Assembly: GCF_006016075.1 (NCBI RefSeq)
Contig: NZ_CP040093.1
Span: 1,427,069-1,491,068, forward strand
Origin: Caloramator sp. E03
GTDB taxonomy: Bacteria; Bacillota; Clostridia; Clostridiales; Caloramatoraceae
DNA length: 64,000 nucleotides
Direction of reading: 5' to 3'
Both the position numbers and the translations under genes were made by a program. Under the pieces are notes generated by a model. The model was not told where the DNA came from, did not search any database, and saw only the letters and a program-made list of their open reading frames with translations. Of this stretch, positions 23,891-33,236 are shown piece after piece (position 1 is the first letter of the stretch; each line of letters starts with the position of its first letter).

Positions 23891-24778
23891 ATGCTTCATT
23901 TTAAGCCACTATCTTTAGAAGACAAAAAAATATTTGACAAATATACTAATCCCTATAAATTCAAAACAAGCGACTTTTCTTTTATAGACATTTTTATGTG
24001 GAGAAATGCATTTGATATTAGTTATTGTATATATGATGATGCTTTAATAATTAAAAAAATAGACTTTGATGGCTCAATTTGTTTTTTGCAGCCTCTTGGC
24101 TACCGATGCGATAACCTTGAAAAAATATTAAAAAAACTTGAGGAGCTTAAAAAGTACTATGATTCACCATGGCTTATTAAATATGCAGAAACATCCTTTA
24201 TAAAGGATTTAACCTATCTATATCCTAACAAATATTTTATCAAAGAAGATAGAGATAGTTTTGATTATATATATGATTCTAAAAAACTTATCTCTCTTTC
24301 TGGAAATGTGCTAAGTAAAAAAAGAAACAACTATAACCATTTCATTAAAAACAATAATTATAAAGTTAAGATATACAATAATAAACTATTAGAAGACTGT
24401 ATTTATATATCTAAAAGCTGGTATGAAAAATGCTCTGAAGTTCCCTATCTATCTTTTGAAGCTGAAACTGTAAGAGAACTTCTTGAAAATTCTTCAACTC
24501 TTTCTTTCGAATGTATAGTTATATATGTAGACGATATACCCTGTGGCTTTTCAATTGGTGAAAAATTAAATAAGGATATGGCACTTATCCATATTGAAAA
24601 GGCCGATAGAAGTATAAGGGGGCTTTATTCATTTATAAATAAGTGCTTTGTTGAAACTTTCTACAAAAATATACCATATATAAACCGTGAAGAAGATTTA
24701 GGAGTTAATAATTTAAGAAAATCTAAACTTTCCTATAATCCACTTTGGCTTGAAAAAAAATACTTTATATGTTCATAG
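23891..24778 (+). CDS. DUF2156 (phosphatidylglycerol lysyltransferase C-terminal-like) protein
   Basis: 295 residues, soluble, two GNAT-like halves. TSDFSFIDIFMWRNAFDISY and the YIYDSKKLISLSGNVLSKKRNNYNHFIK region are the standard DUF2156 marks; this fold is shared with the aminoacyl-transferase part of MprF. Without the membrane flippase the substrate is unknown. ATG with AAGGTGAT upstream. Its last residues YFICS and stop codon lie in the terminator hairpin shared with the convergent gene. Confidence 0.8.
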   Translation: MLHFKPLSLEDKKIFDKYTNPYKFKTSDFSFIDIFMWRNAFDISYCIYDDALIIKKIDFDGSICFLQPLGYRCDNLEKILKKLEELKKYYDSPWLIKYAETSFIKDLTYLYPNKYFIKEDRDSFDYIYDSKKLISLSGNVLSKKRNNYNHFIKNNNYKVKIYNNKLLEDCIYISKSWYEKCSEVPYLSFEAETVRELLENSSTLSFECIVIYVDDIPCGFSIGEKLNKDMALIHIEKADRSIRGLYSFINKCFVETFYKNIPYINREEDLGVNNLRKSKLSYNPLWLEKKYFICS

Positions 24779-24809
24779 GGTGCTTAGCACCTCTATGAAC
24801 ATATAAAGT
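24762..24809. terminator. bidirectional terminator that encodes both C-termini
   Basis: Arms ACTTTATATGTTCATAG and its complement (17 bp) plus an inner GGTGC/GCACC stem. The stop codons of the convergent genes (24778 plus, 24793 minus) are both in the arms, so both proteins end YFICS. Confidence 0.85.
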
Positions 24810-25191
24810 ATTCAATTCTATCAGTATCTAATCCAAAATAAACCCACCTTCTGCCATTCCATCTCCAGCCTGCAATAGAATTCCTACCAACAAAGGTAAG
24901 ATACATCCAAAAAGCTCTGCCATTTCTTAACCAAATATATACAAATCTATAAAGGCAGCGCCTAATTGCTCCTGTGTCAACTGCTGATGGAGCAGGCCCA
25001 AATCCTGGACCTTTTGGTTTTGCTGGTGCCTGCATAGGGGGTACACTCTTTGGAGGTCCTAAAGGAGAAGCTCCTGGGAATTGACGATAGTTATCCTCCT
25101 GTTGTCCATTTAAATTTTCTTCCTCTTCAAACCCTGTTCCAAACCTTTCCATTATATGGCCTATTGGGACTTCATAAAATTCAAAATCCAT
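24793..25191 (-). CDS. Pro/Gly-rich protein with aromatic C-terminal domain, unknown function
   Basis: 132 residues. Acidic N-terminus, a Pro/Gly-rich linker (about 40-72: PPKSVPPMQAPAKPKGPGFG) and a C-terminal domain dense in Arg, Trp and Tyr (RRCLYRFVYIWLRNGRAFWM, NSIAGWRWNGRRWVYFG). That C-terminal pattern recurs in sporeforming clostridia to my recollection, without known function. GGGGAG precedes the ATG. Confidence 0.7.
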   Translation of the reverse strand: MDFEFYEVPIGHIMERFGTGFEEEENLNGQQEDNYRQFPGASPLGPPKSVPPMQAPAKPKGPGFGPAPSAVDTGAIRRCLYRFVYIWLRNGRAFWMYLTFVGRNSIAGWRWNGRRWVYFGLDTDRIEYFICS

Positions 25192-25263
25192 ACTTTCTCC
25201 CCTTTTAAATAATTACATTACATAATCATAATATGAAGTAACTATTTAAATGGTTAATAATTT

Positions 25264-25767
25264 TTATTCATTTTTTCCGCAACACTTTTTATATTTTTTA
25301 CCGCTTCCACAGGGACATGGTTCATTTCTTCCTATCTTATTTTGATTAACAACTGTATGATCTATGTTGTACTGCTTTCTTATTTGTTTTCTTTTTTCTA
25401 ATGTTAATATATTATCCCATGATTTTAAATCATAGAGCCAGTTTGCCTTAGCATCAATCATGTTATAATAAAGCTTTTCAAAATTTATATCAAGTTTAAA
25501 GCTTGAATCCTCTTCTAAACTTTCAAGATCAAGCATTTCATTTAAACTTGTGTTTATCCCTTGAAGAAATCCTAAAACTTCCTCATTGCTTAAACCATAT
25601 TTTTCTCCGAATTCCTTTACTGTACTTTCTATTATATTAGCACCATTTTTTAATATGTCGTCATAAATATCCATTTCTTTTTTTAAGTATTCTTCCCAAA
25701 ACTTATCATATTCTTCCTGTGTTCTTGGCTTTGATGCAAGTTCTTCCCATTTCTTAAATAATCCCAT
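25264..25767 (-). CDS. SEC-C motif protein
   Basis: 167 residues. Mostly helical and acidic with a C-terminal SEC-C zinc motif ([19 protein letters not shown], 144-162), the same zinc motif as the end of SecA. Stand-alone SEC-C proteins are thought to bind proteins or metal; the function is unknown. AAGGGG precedes the ATG. Confidence 0.82.
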   Translation of the reverse strand: MGLFKKWEELASKPRTQEEYDKFWEEYLKKEMDIYDDILKNGANIIESTVKEFGEKYGLSNEEVLGFLQGINTSLNEMLDLESLEEDSSFKLDINFEKLYYNMIDAKANWLYDLKSWDNILTLEKRKQIRKQYNIDHTVVNQNKIGRNEPCPCGSGKKYKKCCGKNE

Positions 25768-25846
25768 ATCTATTCCCCTTTTCTTATAATATTCCTTTGA
25801 TATTATAACATCTTTTTATTGCTATAACCATTTAATATTTATAATC

Positions 25847-25873
25847 ACATACAAAAAATCTTCACATATAATA
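25847..25873 (+). promoter_or_regulatory. sigma-K-like promoter
   Basis: AC (25847-25848), 16-nt spacer, CATATAATA (25865-25873), fitting the mother-cell sigma-K pattern AC-N16/17-CATAnnnTA, 31 bp before the DUF4397 gene. Confidence 0.45.
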
Positions 25874-25903
25874 TTATAGTAAAACAAATTATGAGGTGAT
25901 CAA

Positions 25904-26563
25904 ATGAATTTTTTCCCATTTGAAGAATGTCATGACTGCCCCTACTATAGGATGAAGTCAGGAATATCTTATATACGAATACTTCATGCCTCTCCTAACT
26001 CCCCAGCAGTTGATGTATATGCTAATGATAAACTGATAGCTAAAAATCTCTCCTATAGAGGCTTTACGCCATATATAGGAGTTCCAGAAGGCCAGTACAG
26101 AGTTAAAGTTTTTGCAACAGGAACAAAGGAAAAGCCTGTATTAGATACTGAATTAAGTCTTCCCGGCAACGCATCCTACACTATTGCTGCTATTGGGAAT
26201 CCTAATGAAATAAGCCTTTTTCCTATTGTAGAACACCAAAAATCTTTAAGCCCAGGCAAACTTTTTTTAAGGTTTGCTCATTTATCCCCCAATGCTCCTT
26301 CAGTTGATATTGTAACTACTGATGGAAAAAAGCTCTTTGAAGATATATCTTACAAAGAAGTAGATGATTATATAGAAGTTAACCCCGGTACCTATTCAAT
26401 TAAAATCAATCCTTCTGGTACAAATAATACTGTTCTTTTTGTGCCTAACATTAGACTTTTACCAAATAGGTACTATACTATATATGCTGTAGGTCTTGTT
26501 GGCGGTAAACCATCTCTTCAAGTTTTAATACCACTTGATGGTACTTCTTATTTAAGGGAATAG
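25904..26563 (+). CDS. DUF4397 repeat protein, possible spore surface protein
   Basis: 219 residues, no signal peptide. Two DUF4397 units: YIRILHASPNSPAVDVYAND (about 23-112) and LFLRFAHLSPNAPSVDIVTT (about 122-213). N-terminal ECHDCPYY may bind metal or crosslink. DUF4397 is a beta-sandwich seen in surface proteins; absence of a signal peptide and the sigma-K-like promoter suggest assembly on the spore from the mother cell. GAGGTGAT precedes the ATG. Confidence 0.82.
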   Translation: MNFFPFEECHDCPYYRMKSGISYIRILHASPNSPAVDVYANDKLIAKNLSYRGFTPYIGVPEGQYRVKVFATGTKEKPVLDTELSLPGNASYTIAAIGNPNEISLFPIVEHQKSLSPGKLFLRFAHLSPNAPSVDIVTTDGKKLFEDISYKEVDDYIEVNPGTYSIKINPSGTNNTVLFVPNIRLLPNRYYTIYAVGLVGGKPSLQVLIPLDGTSYLRE

Positions 26564-26583
26564 GAATACTCTATTCCCTTCAT
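26554..26583. terminator. terminator between convergent genes
   Basis: AAGGGAATAG/CTATTCCCTT stem, 7-nt loop. It overlaps the DUF4397 stop (26561-26563) and touches the end of the next minus-strand gene. Confidence 0.7.
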
Positions 26584-27167
26584 TTTGTGTTATATTTAAA
26601 ATATACATCACAGTGTGCAAAACGGTCAAAAACGTTAATTTCGTTTATTATGTCTTTTCTCTTTGAAATAAAAAAGGATATAGCCTCCCATAAAAGAACC
26701 CATCCTCCAATATTAAACCCTTCAAGTGCCGTATTTAAAAATATATTTGATTTAAATTGTTTTTCCAATACAAGGGCTGAAAACAAAAGAAAAAAGGAAA
26801 TCATAGTAAACAAAATTGTTCTCCTATAGGATTGTTTAAGTAACCTTAACTCCCCTCTTAAATATAAGGAATAATAATTTTTAAGCTTTAATGATATCAA
26901 TCTTTCAGCTTCTTCATTCCTTACCTCATTTGATATGTAAAAGCATATTTCTATATTATGTTTAAAAGGTATATCATAAGAGCAGCTCCTTAAGAAAAAA
27001 TCAAGGTCTGGATCAAGATCTCTTTTTTGAAATGGTGCATTATCCCAATCATTGAATATATCTGTATACTTATTTAAAGATACTTCAATTATATAATTCC
27101 CTGTATTCGGATTTTTCTCATATATTTTTTTTAAATAATCATCCCATTTAAATCTTCTTAATGCCAT
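26580..27167 (-). CDS. membrane protein of unknown function
   Basis: 195 residues. Soluble N-terminal half (about 1-110; RFKWDDYLKKIYEKN, DLDPDLDFFLRSCSYDIP), then two membrane segments (about 115-133 and 145-165) and a short basic tail. No family recognised. AAGGAGTG precedes the ATG. Confidence 0.65.
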   Translation of the reverse strand: MALRRFKWDDYLKKIYEKNPNTGNYIIEVSLNKYTDIFNDWDNAPFQKRDLDPDLDFFLRSCSYDIPFKHNIEICFYISNEVRNEEAERLISLKLKNYYSLYLRGELRLLKQSYRRTILFTMISFFLLFSALVLEKQFKSNIFLNTALEGFNIGGWVLLWEAISFFISKRKDIINEINVFDRFAHCDVYFKYNTK

Positions 27168-27263
27168 AAATTCACTCCTTAGGACAAATCATTACAATAG
27201 TATATATTTATCTTTTCCATTTTTTAATATAAAATTATATATATAATTTATTGGGGGTATATT

Positions 27264-27734
27264 ATGAAAATATATAAAGCATATTATATGTCAAAAATCG
27301 GTATGATTGAAGTTTCCGGAAATGAAGAGGGTATATTATCAGTATCTTTTATTGACATTGAAGGCGTTGCTGAAACCGCAAGGGAAAATATCCACTCAAG
27401 TCTTATAAACTGTATAGAACAGCTTGATATGTATTTTAAAGGAAATCTAAAAGAATTTAACATTAAGCTTAATATTAAAGGAACAGAATTCCAGAAAAAG
27501 GTTTGGAGTGAACTTTTAAAAATACCCTTTGGTAAAACAGTCAGCTACTTAGATATTGCAAAGGCAATAGGAAATGAAAAGGCTGTAAGGGCTGTTGGCG
27601 GGGCAAATAACAAAAACAAAATAGCAATAATCATACCCTGCCATAGAGTAATTGGAAAAAACGGTGAGCTTGTAGGATATGGTGGTGGATTAGATAAAAA
27701 GGAATGGCTTTTAAAACATGAAGGGGCACTTTAA
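27264..27734 (+). CDS. ogt: methylated-DNA-[protein]-cysteine S-methyltransferase
   Basis: 156 residues. Active site IIPCHRVIG with C126; recognition helix KAVRAVGGANNKN; C-terminal GYGGGLDKKEWLLKHE. Suicide repair of O6-methylguanine. Stand-alone Ogt type without an Ada domain. SD GGGGGT before the ATG. Confidence 0.94.
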   Translation: MKIYKAYYMSKIGMIEVSGNEEGILSVSFIDIEGVAETARENIHSSLINCIEQLDMYFKGNLKEFNIKLNIKGTEFQKKVWSELLKIPFGKTVSYLDIAKAIGNEKAVRAVGGANNKNKIAIIIPCHRVIGKNGELVGYGGGLDKKEWLLKHEGAL

Positions 27735-27750
27735 TGTGCCCCATTTTTTT
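27723..27750. terminator. bidirectional terminator overlapping both stop codons
   Basis: GGGGCAC/GTGCCCC stem with a 6-nt loop followed by seven T on the plus strand. The ogt stop (27732-27734) and the minus-strand MATE stop (27731-27733) share the loop. Confidence 0.88.
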
Positions 27751-29089
27751 GAATATGATTAAGGTTTCTTATTTCAACGTATAAAAATATTGCTGTGATA
27801 AGAGATGATAAAAAGTCTGCTGAAGGCCCTGCAAGCCATACCCCCTTCAATTTAAATATCCTTGGCAATATAAGCAAAAGCGGTATGAGTATGATTACTT
27901 GTCTTGAAAGGCTTAAAAACATTGAATGTTTTGGTTTCCCTACGGCCTGAAAATAGTTTGAGCTAACTATTTGAAAGCCTATTATGGGAAGCATTGCAAG
28001 GAAAATCCTTATTCCATTTGAACCAATTTTTATAAGCTCATTATCTGTTCTATTAAAAATACTTATTATTGATACAGGGAATAGCTCAACTATTATAAAT
28101 CCTACTATACAAATAGAAGTTGCTGCAATTATTGCAAGCTTTAAAGTTTTCTTTACCCTGTCATATTTTTGTGCCCCATAGTTATAGCCTATTATTGGCT
28201 GAGCCCCCTGATTTATTCCAAATATAGGCATTAAAATTAGCATTGATACACTGTTTATAATTCCCATTGCAGCTATTGATATATCCCCACCATACTTTGC
28301 AAGGCTCCTATTAAGAATTATAGTAACAACGCTTGCTGCAAGCTGCATAGAGAAAGGGGATATGCCGATAGAAAATATTGAAAGGATTATTCTCTTTTTT
28401 AAATATAAATTTTTTCTATGAATCTTAAGCATACTTCTTTTGCCAAAGAAATACAACAAAACCCATGCTGCACTTAAAGCCTGGGATATTATTGTGGCAA
28501 TAGCAGCTCCTTTTATTCCCTGATGGAATACAAATATGAATATAGGGTCAAGTATTGTGTTAGCTATAGCACCTATAAGCATAGTAAACATTGCTGTCTT
28601 TGGATTAGCATCTGCTCTTATTAGATTATTCATTCCAAAGCCAACGTTTTGAAATATAACTCCTAATAGTATTATAGTTATATAATCATCTGCATATTTT
28701 ATTACAGCCTCCCCTGCCCCAAAACTTCTCAATATAGGCCTTTTATATAAAAGTCCAAATACTGTAAGTATCAATGAGATTATAACAAGAAGTATTAAAG
28801 CATTGGCTACAATTTTTTCAGCTTCATCTCTTCTTTGCTGCCCAAGCCTTATTGAAACAAGAGCTGTTGATCCTATTCCAACAAGCATTCCAAATGCCAT
28901 TATCACCGTAGTAATAGGAAAAGTTATTGCTATTCCTGATATAGCAAGGGAACCTACTCCCTGTCCGACAAATATCCTATCTACAATATTATATAAAGCA
29001 TTTACAATCATTCCTACTATTGCTGGTATAGAAAACTTTAAAAGCAGCCTCCCGATTCTTTCTTCACCAAGTTGTTTTGCTCTATCCAT
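27731..29089 (-). CDS. MATE-family multidrug/cation antiporter
   Basis: 452 residues, about 12 membrane helices in two related halves. N-terminal LLLKFSIPAIVGMIVNALYNIVDRIFVGQG is the family signature; the second half repeats it (ISPFSMQLAASVVTIILNRSL). Exports drugs or metabolites using a Na+ or H+ gradient; substrate not predictable. AAGGAGG before the ATG. Confidence 0.92.
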   Translation of the reverse strand: MDRAKQLGEERIGRLLLKFSIPAIVGMIVNALYNIVDRIFVGQGVGSLAISGIAITFPITTVIMAFGMLVGIGSTALVSIRLGQQRRDEAEKIVANALILLVIISLILTVFGLLYKRPILRSFGAGEAVIKYADDYITIILLGVIFQNVGFGMNNLIRADANPKTAMFTMLIGAIANTILDPIFIFVFHQGIKGAAIATIISQALSAAWVLLYFFGKRSMLKIHRKNLYLKKRIILSIFSIGISPFSMQLAASVVTIILNRSLAKYGGDISIAAMGIINSVSMLILMPIFGINQGAQPIIGYNYGAQKYDRVKKTLKLAIIAATSICIVGFIIVELFPVSIISIFNRTDNELIKIGSNGIRIFLAMLPIIGFQIVSSNYFQAVGKPKHSMFLSLSRQVIILIPLLLILPRIFKLKGVWLAGPSADFLSSLITAIFLYVEIRNLNHIQKNGAH

Positions 29090-29185
29090 AATTACCTCCT
29101 TACATCCAAAATATAAGCAAATGTGTAAACATATACTATAATATCATAAAAACCTATATAATTAAAACTTTACTTTATATCTTTT

Positions 29186-30421
29186 CTATACATAAGCTGA
29201 ATTTTTATCATCATAAACCTCAAGGCATCTCATAAATAATGATGCTACAAATACAACTCCTCCAAGTATAATCCATCCATTTTCTATGCTTATATAACTT
29301 AAAGCCTTTCCCATTCCCATAGGTCCTAAGGTATGTCCAAGTCCTAAAATCATAGGTAATACTGCATTCATTCTACCTCTATGAGATATTGGAGTATGAT
29401 TAGCAATAAAAGGAGATACATTTATTGAAAGAATTATTTCTCCTATTGTAAATATGAAAGCTGCAACAAAAAAGAATGGAAGTGATTTAATAAGCCCAAG
29501 CATTCCAAACCCCACAGCATACAAAAGGCCTCCATAAAACATACACCTTATATTTTTTATTTTCTCAGTTAATTTTGTCATTATTGGAGTAAAAAGCATA
29601 ACTATAAGACCATTAAAACTTGCAATTAATCCATAATACCTTGGTCCAGCATCTTTAAAATTCTGACTTGTTTGCATTGGAAGCATAAATGACCATTGGG
29701 AATATACAAAATTGTATCCAAAAATAATTAATGCAAAATATAAAAGTATTGGTCTTTTTAAAAGTATTGAAATCGTAGAGCCTTCCTCTCTTTTTTCAAG
29801 TATTCTTCTTTCATCATTTATATCCTGTTTTGTAAGATATATTGTTTCCTTTACAAACAATCCTATAAGAATAAGGGATACTATCGTCGTTGCAGCATCT
29901 CCTATAAATACTATTGGGAGATGATTTTGGAACAAAAATCCCCCTATAATTGGGCCTACTGCAAAGCCTATATTCCATCCCATGTAAACTAAAGCATAAG
30001 CCCCTTTTCTATTCTCAGGGGTTGTAAGGTCTGCAAGAAGGGCATCATAAGCAGGCCCTGAAATCGAATGACATGCACCTGCTGCCATAATAACATACAT
30101 CATTTTTGTTGAGGGCTCCATAAAACCACATATAATGTACAAAATCGTTCCAAAAAAACCAAAGAACATTATAATGAACTTTCTTCCTATTGTATCTACA
30201 AGTTTGCCTCCTATAATTGACATTGGCATAAACAAAAAACCAGCTATACTAATATAAAAACCGGCCTGGGCCTTTGAAAGTCCTATTTTTTGCGTAAGTA
30301 TAAGTGTCATTAAGGGCATTACAAAACTCCCCATAGAATTTACTATTCTTGATATAAATATTACATATATCTCCTTTGGCAAACCTTTATAGGGATTTAA
30401 TAGATTCGCTGTTTTTCTCAT
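29186..30421 (-). CDS. MFS transporter
   Basis: 411 residues, about 12 membrane helices. Motif A-like GGKLVDTIGRKFIIMFFG after helix 2; the second half has LTEKIKNIRCMFYGG at the equivalent loop. Resembles the drug-efflux branch; substrate unknown. GGAGG before the ATG. A terminator-like hairpin lies in its leader. Confidence 0.88.
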   Translation of the reverse strand: MRKTANLLNPYKGLPKEIYVIFISRIVNSMGSFVMPLMTLILTQKIGLSKAQAGFYISIAGFLFMPMSIIGGKLVDTIGRKFIIMFFGFFGTILYIICGFMEPSTKMMYVIMAAGACHSISGPAYDALLADLTTPENRKGAYALVYMGWNIGFAVGPIIGGFLFQNHLPIVFIGDAATTIVSLILIGLFVKETIYLTKQDINDERRILEKREEGSTISILLKRPILLYFALIIFGYNFVYSQWSFMLPMQTSQNFKDAGPRYYGLIASFNGLIVMLFTPIMTKLTEKIKNIRCMFYGGLLYAVGFGMLGLIKSLPFFFVAAFIFTIGEIILSINVSPFIANHTPISHRGRMNAVLPMILGLGHTLGPMGMGKALSYISIENGWIILGGVVFVASLFMRCLEVYDDKNSAYV

Positions 30422-30496
30422 GATTTTTCCTCCAAATTTTAGATAATCAAAAACTTATATCATAGATATTAAAATAAATTTTGATAGCTCCCCCCT

Positions 30497-30543
30497 AAAA
30501 TAAAAGACTATAGATGATTACCGCCACCTATAGCCTTAGTCTT
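30497..30543 (-). terminator. terminator-like hairpin in the MFS leader
   Basis: Minus strand: AAGACTA and CTATAG segments pair with CTATAG and TAGTCTT, then TTTATTTT. It lies about 76 nt before the MFS start, between divergent genes, so it may be an attenuator. No known riboswitch recognised. Confidence 0.4.
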
Positions 30544-30701
30544 AATATTTAAAATAATAAATTTCTTTCTATGCCTAATGTTAAGTATATGCTATAATAT
30601 TCTTTTTGTCAACACTTCCTTTTAAAGGAAAAACTTTTTAGTTGATATATATATGTATTCTGCTATAATTTATTTAAATATTCTTTATTTGGGAGAAGTT
30701 T

Positions 30702-31298
30702 ATGGATAATATAAAAAAAATATTATTTAATTTAAGTGGAAAAATATACACCCCTAAATATGCGTTAGGTGATTACACTAAAATACTTCATATAAGTGAT
30801 ACTCCAACAACTATATACGGAAGTATTATAAATCTTGCAAAAAAAACAAATCCAGATATATTAATTCATACTGGTGATGTAGCTGATGACATAAAGCTGC
30901 AAATGGCCCCTCAGCTTTTAAACAGCTATAGAGTTAAAGTTACAAGATTTTTATCATCATTAACACCATACATTAAAGATAGGATTATAATCGTTCCTGG
31001 GAACCATGATAATATAGATATACTAAAATCTATAAATTCAGTTGAAATATTAAAAGAAGGAAGTATATTGAATATAAATGATTTTAAAATTGGGCTTTCC
31101 CATAGCTTTAATAATCTCCCAAAGGAATGCACATTTTATCTCTATGGCCATGACAAAACATTATCAAACAAAAAAGAATATTTGAATGGAATCTATTATA
31201 TTAATATAATAGATATAGAAAGAAAAAAAGTAATAGAACTCAGCTATCCATCAGGGACAGACGCATATAGAACAAGGAAAAAGAAAACAGGTATTTAG
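30702..31298 (+). CDS. metallophosphoesterase-fold protein with altered metal ligands
   Basis: 198 residues. Calcineurin-like pattern: HISDTPTT (30-37), HTGDVAD (56-62), VPGNHDN (98-104), SHSF (133-136), YGHDKT (148-153). The usual DxH is D-T-P and the usual GHTH is G-H-D-K, so two of the metal-binding His are missing; GD, GNHD and one late His remain. Activity may be lost or changed. The next gene starts 10 bp on and they probably form a pair. GGGAG precedes the ATG. Confidence 0.78.
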   Translation: MDNIKKILFNLSGKIYTPKYALGDYTKILHISDTPTTIYGSIINLAKKTNPDILIHTGDVADDIKLQMAPQLLNSYRVKVTRFLSSLTPYIKDRIIIVPGNHDNIDILKSINSVEILKEGSILNINDFKIGLSHSFNNLPKECTFYLYGHDKTLSNKKEYLNGIYYINIIDIERKKVIELSYPSGTDAYRTRKKKTGI

Positions 31299-31308
31299 GA
31301 GGATTTTT

Positions 31309-32319
31309 ATGTTTTCACTTGTAAGAACGGGTCCTAAACTAATAGTTTTTGGCAGCAATAACGTTTGTGATTTGTCAAACTTGTTAAGAGATAATTTTAA
31401 TGGAGTTGTAATGGGTCTTGACCAGGCCCTTGAAATTTCTCAGGAAGATAGTACTATAATTTTTATTACAGATCCTGATAAAAAAATAGCCCATCTTAGT
31501 GACGTAAAATCAATAGTTTTAGTCCCTCAAAGATCTGACTTTCTTTTCTCTTCAATATTAAATTTTAAAGCTTATTCATATATTCAGGATTCCCATATAG
31601 CTCCTGGAACAATAATAATGAGAGTATTAGGAGATACACAAAAGATTATTGAAAGCATAAGACAAACCTACGATGGAAAAGTAATGTCAATTTATGAATG
31701 CCTTGATAAAGGAATATCAAATCAGTCTATATTGAGCTTTACAGAAAATCCCATAAACAAAAACTTAACCCTTAAGGATTTTAAAAAGGAGCATATACTA
31801 ATAGATCTTCCCCCACATATACTTCATAAAAGGTTAGTAATTCAAGCATTAAGATTTTTAAACGAAGGTCTTGTTGATAAAGAATGGTATGATCTTCAAA
31901 TTAAAATATATGATAGATACAGTAAGTACAAGCTTCATTATGAAAGACTCTCAATTATACTTGACAACCTTGAACTTGGTCTAATACTTGGTGAGTCATG
32001 GACAAAGGACTATCCAAGGTTTTTAATGAGTGTACTTGTATATCAGGTAAGGCTTTTTACCCTATTAAATCCTATTGAAATTAAAAAGCTACTCCTCGGT
32101 ATGGAATATCTTGAAGATGGAACAAGGATTTGCGATTTAGACCTTATATATAAGGGGAAAAAGGTTGATTGGGTTGAAACCCTTGACCATTCAACTAAAG
32201 GATTAACAAGACAGGAAGTGGGCTTAAAATATAGAGAAGAAATTTATAATAAGCTATCAAATGAATATATAGAAAAGATAAAAAAATATGACCAGGAAAT
32301 TATTAAAATGAGGGATTAA
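31309..32319 (+). CDS. protein of unknown function paired with the phosphoesterase-like gene
   Basis: 336 residues, soluble. The N-terminal part looks Rossmann-like (PKLIVFGSNNVCDLSNLLRD; STIIFITDPDKKIAHLSDVK); the C-terminal half is helical (KLHYERLSIILDNLELGLIL) and ends with a basic segment. No catalytic motif recognised. Strong SD (AGGAGG) 10 bp after the preceding stop. Confidence 0.7.
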   Translation: MFSLVRTGPKLIVFGSNNVCDLSNLLRDNFNGVVMGLDQALEISQEDSTIIFITDPDKKIAHLSDVKSIVLVPQRSDFLFSSILNFKAYSYIQDSHIAPGTIIMRVLGDTQKIIESIRQTYDGKVMSIYECLDKGISNQSILSFTENPINKNLTLKDFKKEHILIDLPPHILHKRLVIQALRFLNEGLVDKEWYDLQIKIYDRYSKYKLHYERLSIILDNLELGLILGESWTKDYPRFLMSVLVYQVRLFTLLNPIEIKKLLLGMEYLEDGTRICDLDLIYKGKKVDWVETLDHSTKGLTRQEVGLKYREEIYNKLSNEYIEKIKKYDQEIIKMRD

Positions 32320-32350
32320 TAAAATTAGAACCTTACTTTTATCAACATGA

Positions 32351-32557
32351 GCTGTTATTACATCTATTACATTAGGGCTGTCTATTCCATCAATCGGAGG
32401 AATAATTGGTTGTGCACCTGTACCAACTATAATATTATCAGCAGTTGCAAGTTCAGGAGTATCCTCTGTGGCCTCAGTAATAAGCCTTATGTCTACGTTT
32501 TATTTTTTAATCTCTTTATTTTGTCCAATTTGTAGTTTAAATTTAAATAATAAGTAA
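32351..32557 (+). pseudogene. hydrophobic reading-frame fragment
   Basis: An open frame of about 68 codons with no ATG, GTG or TTG near its beginning and no SD encodes a strongly hydrophobic, Ser/Ile-rich sequence (GLSIPSIGGIIGCAPVPT; ISLMSTFYFLISLFCPIC) ending at TAA. It looks like the truncated tail of a membrane protein. Confidence 0.35.
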
Positions 32558-32645
32558 TTGTCCCTTTTTTGCTTCTATCCTTGGGATGGAAATTATGGTA
32601 TAATACTCATGTATTTTGAACTTAATAAATAAGGGGAATAAAGAT

Positions 32646-33203
32646 ATGAATCCTAACAAAAAATCACTCTTAACTTCTATAATATTAATTTTAATTTACA
32701 TAGTTACAGTTAAAGCAATGTTAAATAAATCTGTAGATAGAAAGTTAAATGCTTTATTAGATTTATCAGGCTATGGAAGTGACTTTTATATGATAAATGA
32801 ATATTTTTCAAAGCTGGGATATAAAGCAAAGACTACTAAAATTAAAGATAATATATATAATGTAAAAGTATATTACGGCCCTTTTTCGGTAGATAAGATT
32901 TTTAAATGGGATTATTCAACAAATAAAGATGAAGAAAATGATATAAAAAATTTAATTAAAAGTTATTGGGAGAAAAATAAAAATAAAAGCGAAGAAGACA
33001 GAATGTATGAAATAGAAAGAATGATGAAAAATTACTATCCGTATAATGGCAATAGTATGTATATTGATGTTAAAAAAGAGAATAACAAAATTATTGTTAA
33101 AATGCCAAGTGATCTTTATTCAGGCTTCTCAAAGGAAATAGAAAGAACTAATTTTTTAAAAAGTTATCTATATAAAAGCGTATATATATTTGAAGTAGAT
33201 TAA
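32646..33203 (+). CDS. single-pass membrane-anchored protein of unknown function
   Basis: 185 residues from the ATG at 32646 (AAGGGG upstream); the longer frame begins at an SD-less TTG. One N-terminal membrane segment (about 8-24) and a Lys/Glu/Tyr-rich extracytoplasmic domain with YYPYNGNSMYIDVKKENNK. No family recognised. Confidence 0.65.
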   Translation: MNPNKKSLLTSIILILIYIVTVKAMLNKSVDRKLNALLDLSGYGSDFYMINEYFSKLGYKAKTTKIKDNIYNVKVYYGPFSVDKIFKWDYSTNKDEENDIKNLIKSYWEKNKNKSEEDRMYEIERMMKNYYPYNGNSMYIDVKKENNKIIVKMPSDLYSGFSKEIERTNFLKSYLYKSVYIFEVD

Positions 33204-33236
33204 AAGCTGCCCTCTGGCAGCTTAATTTGTTTTTTT
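33204..33236 (+). terminator. intrinsic terminator
   Basis: AAGCTGCC-CTCT-GGCAGCTT followed by AATTTGTTTTTTT. The T-run extends into the end of the convergent DUF5317 gene. Confidence 0.9.
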
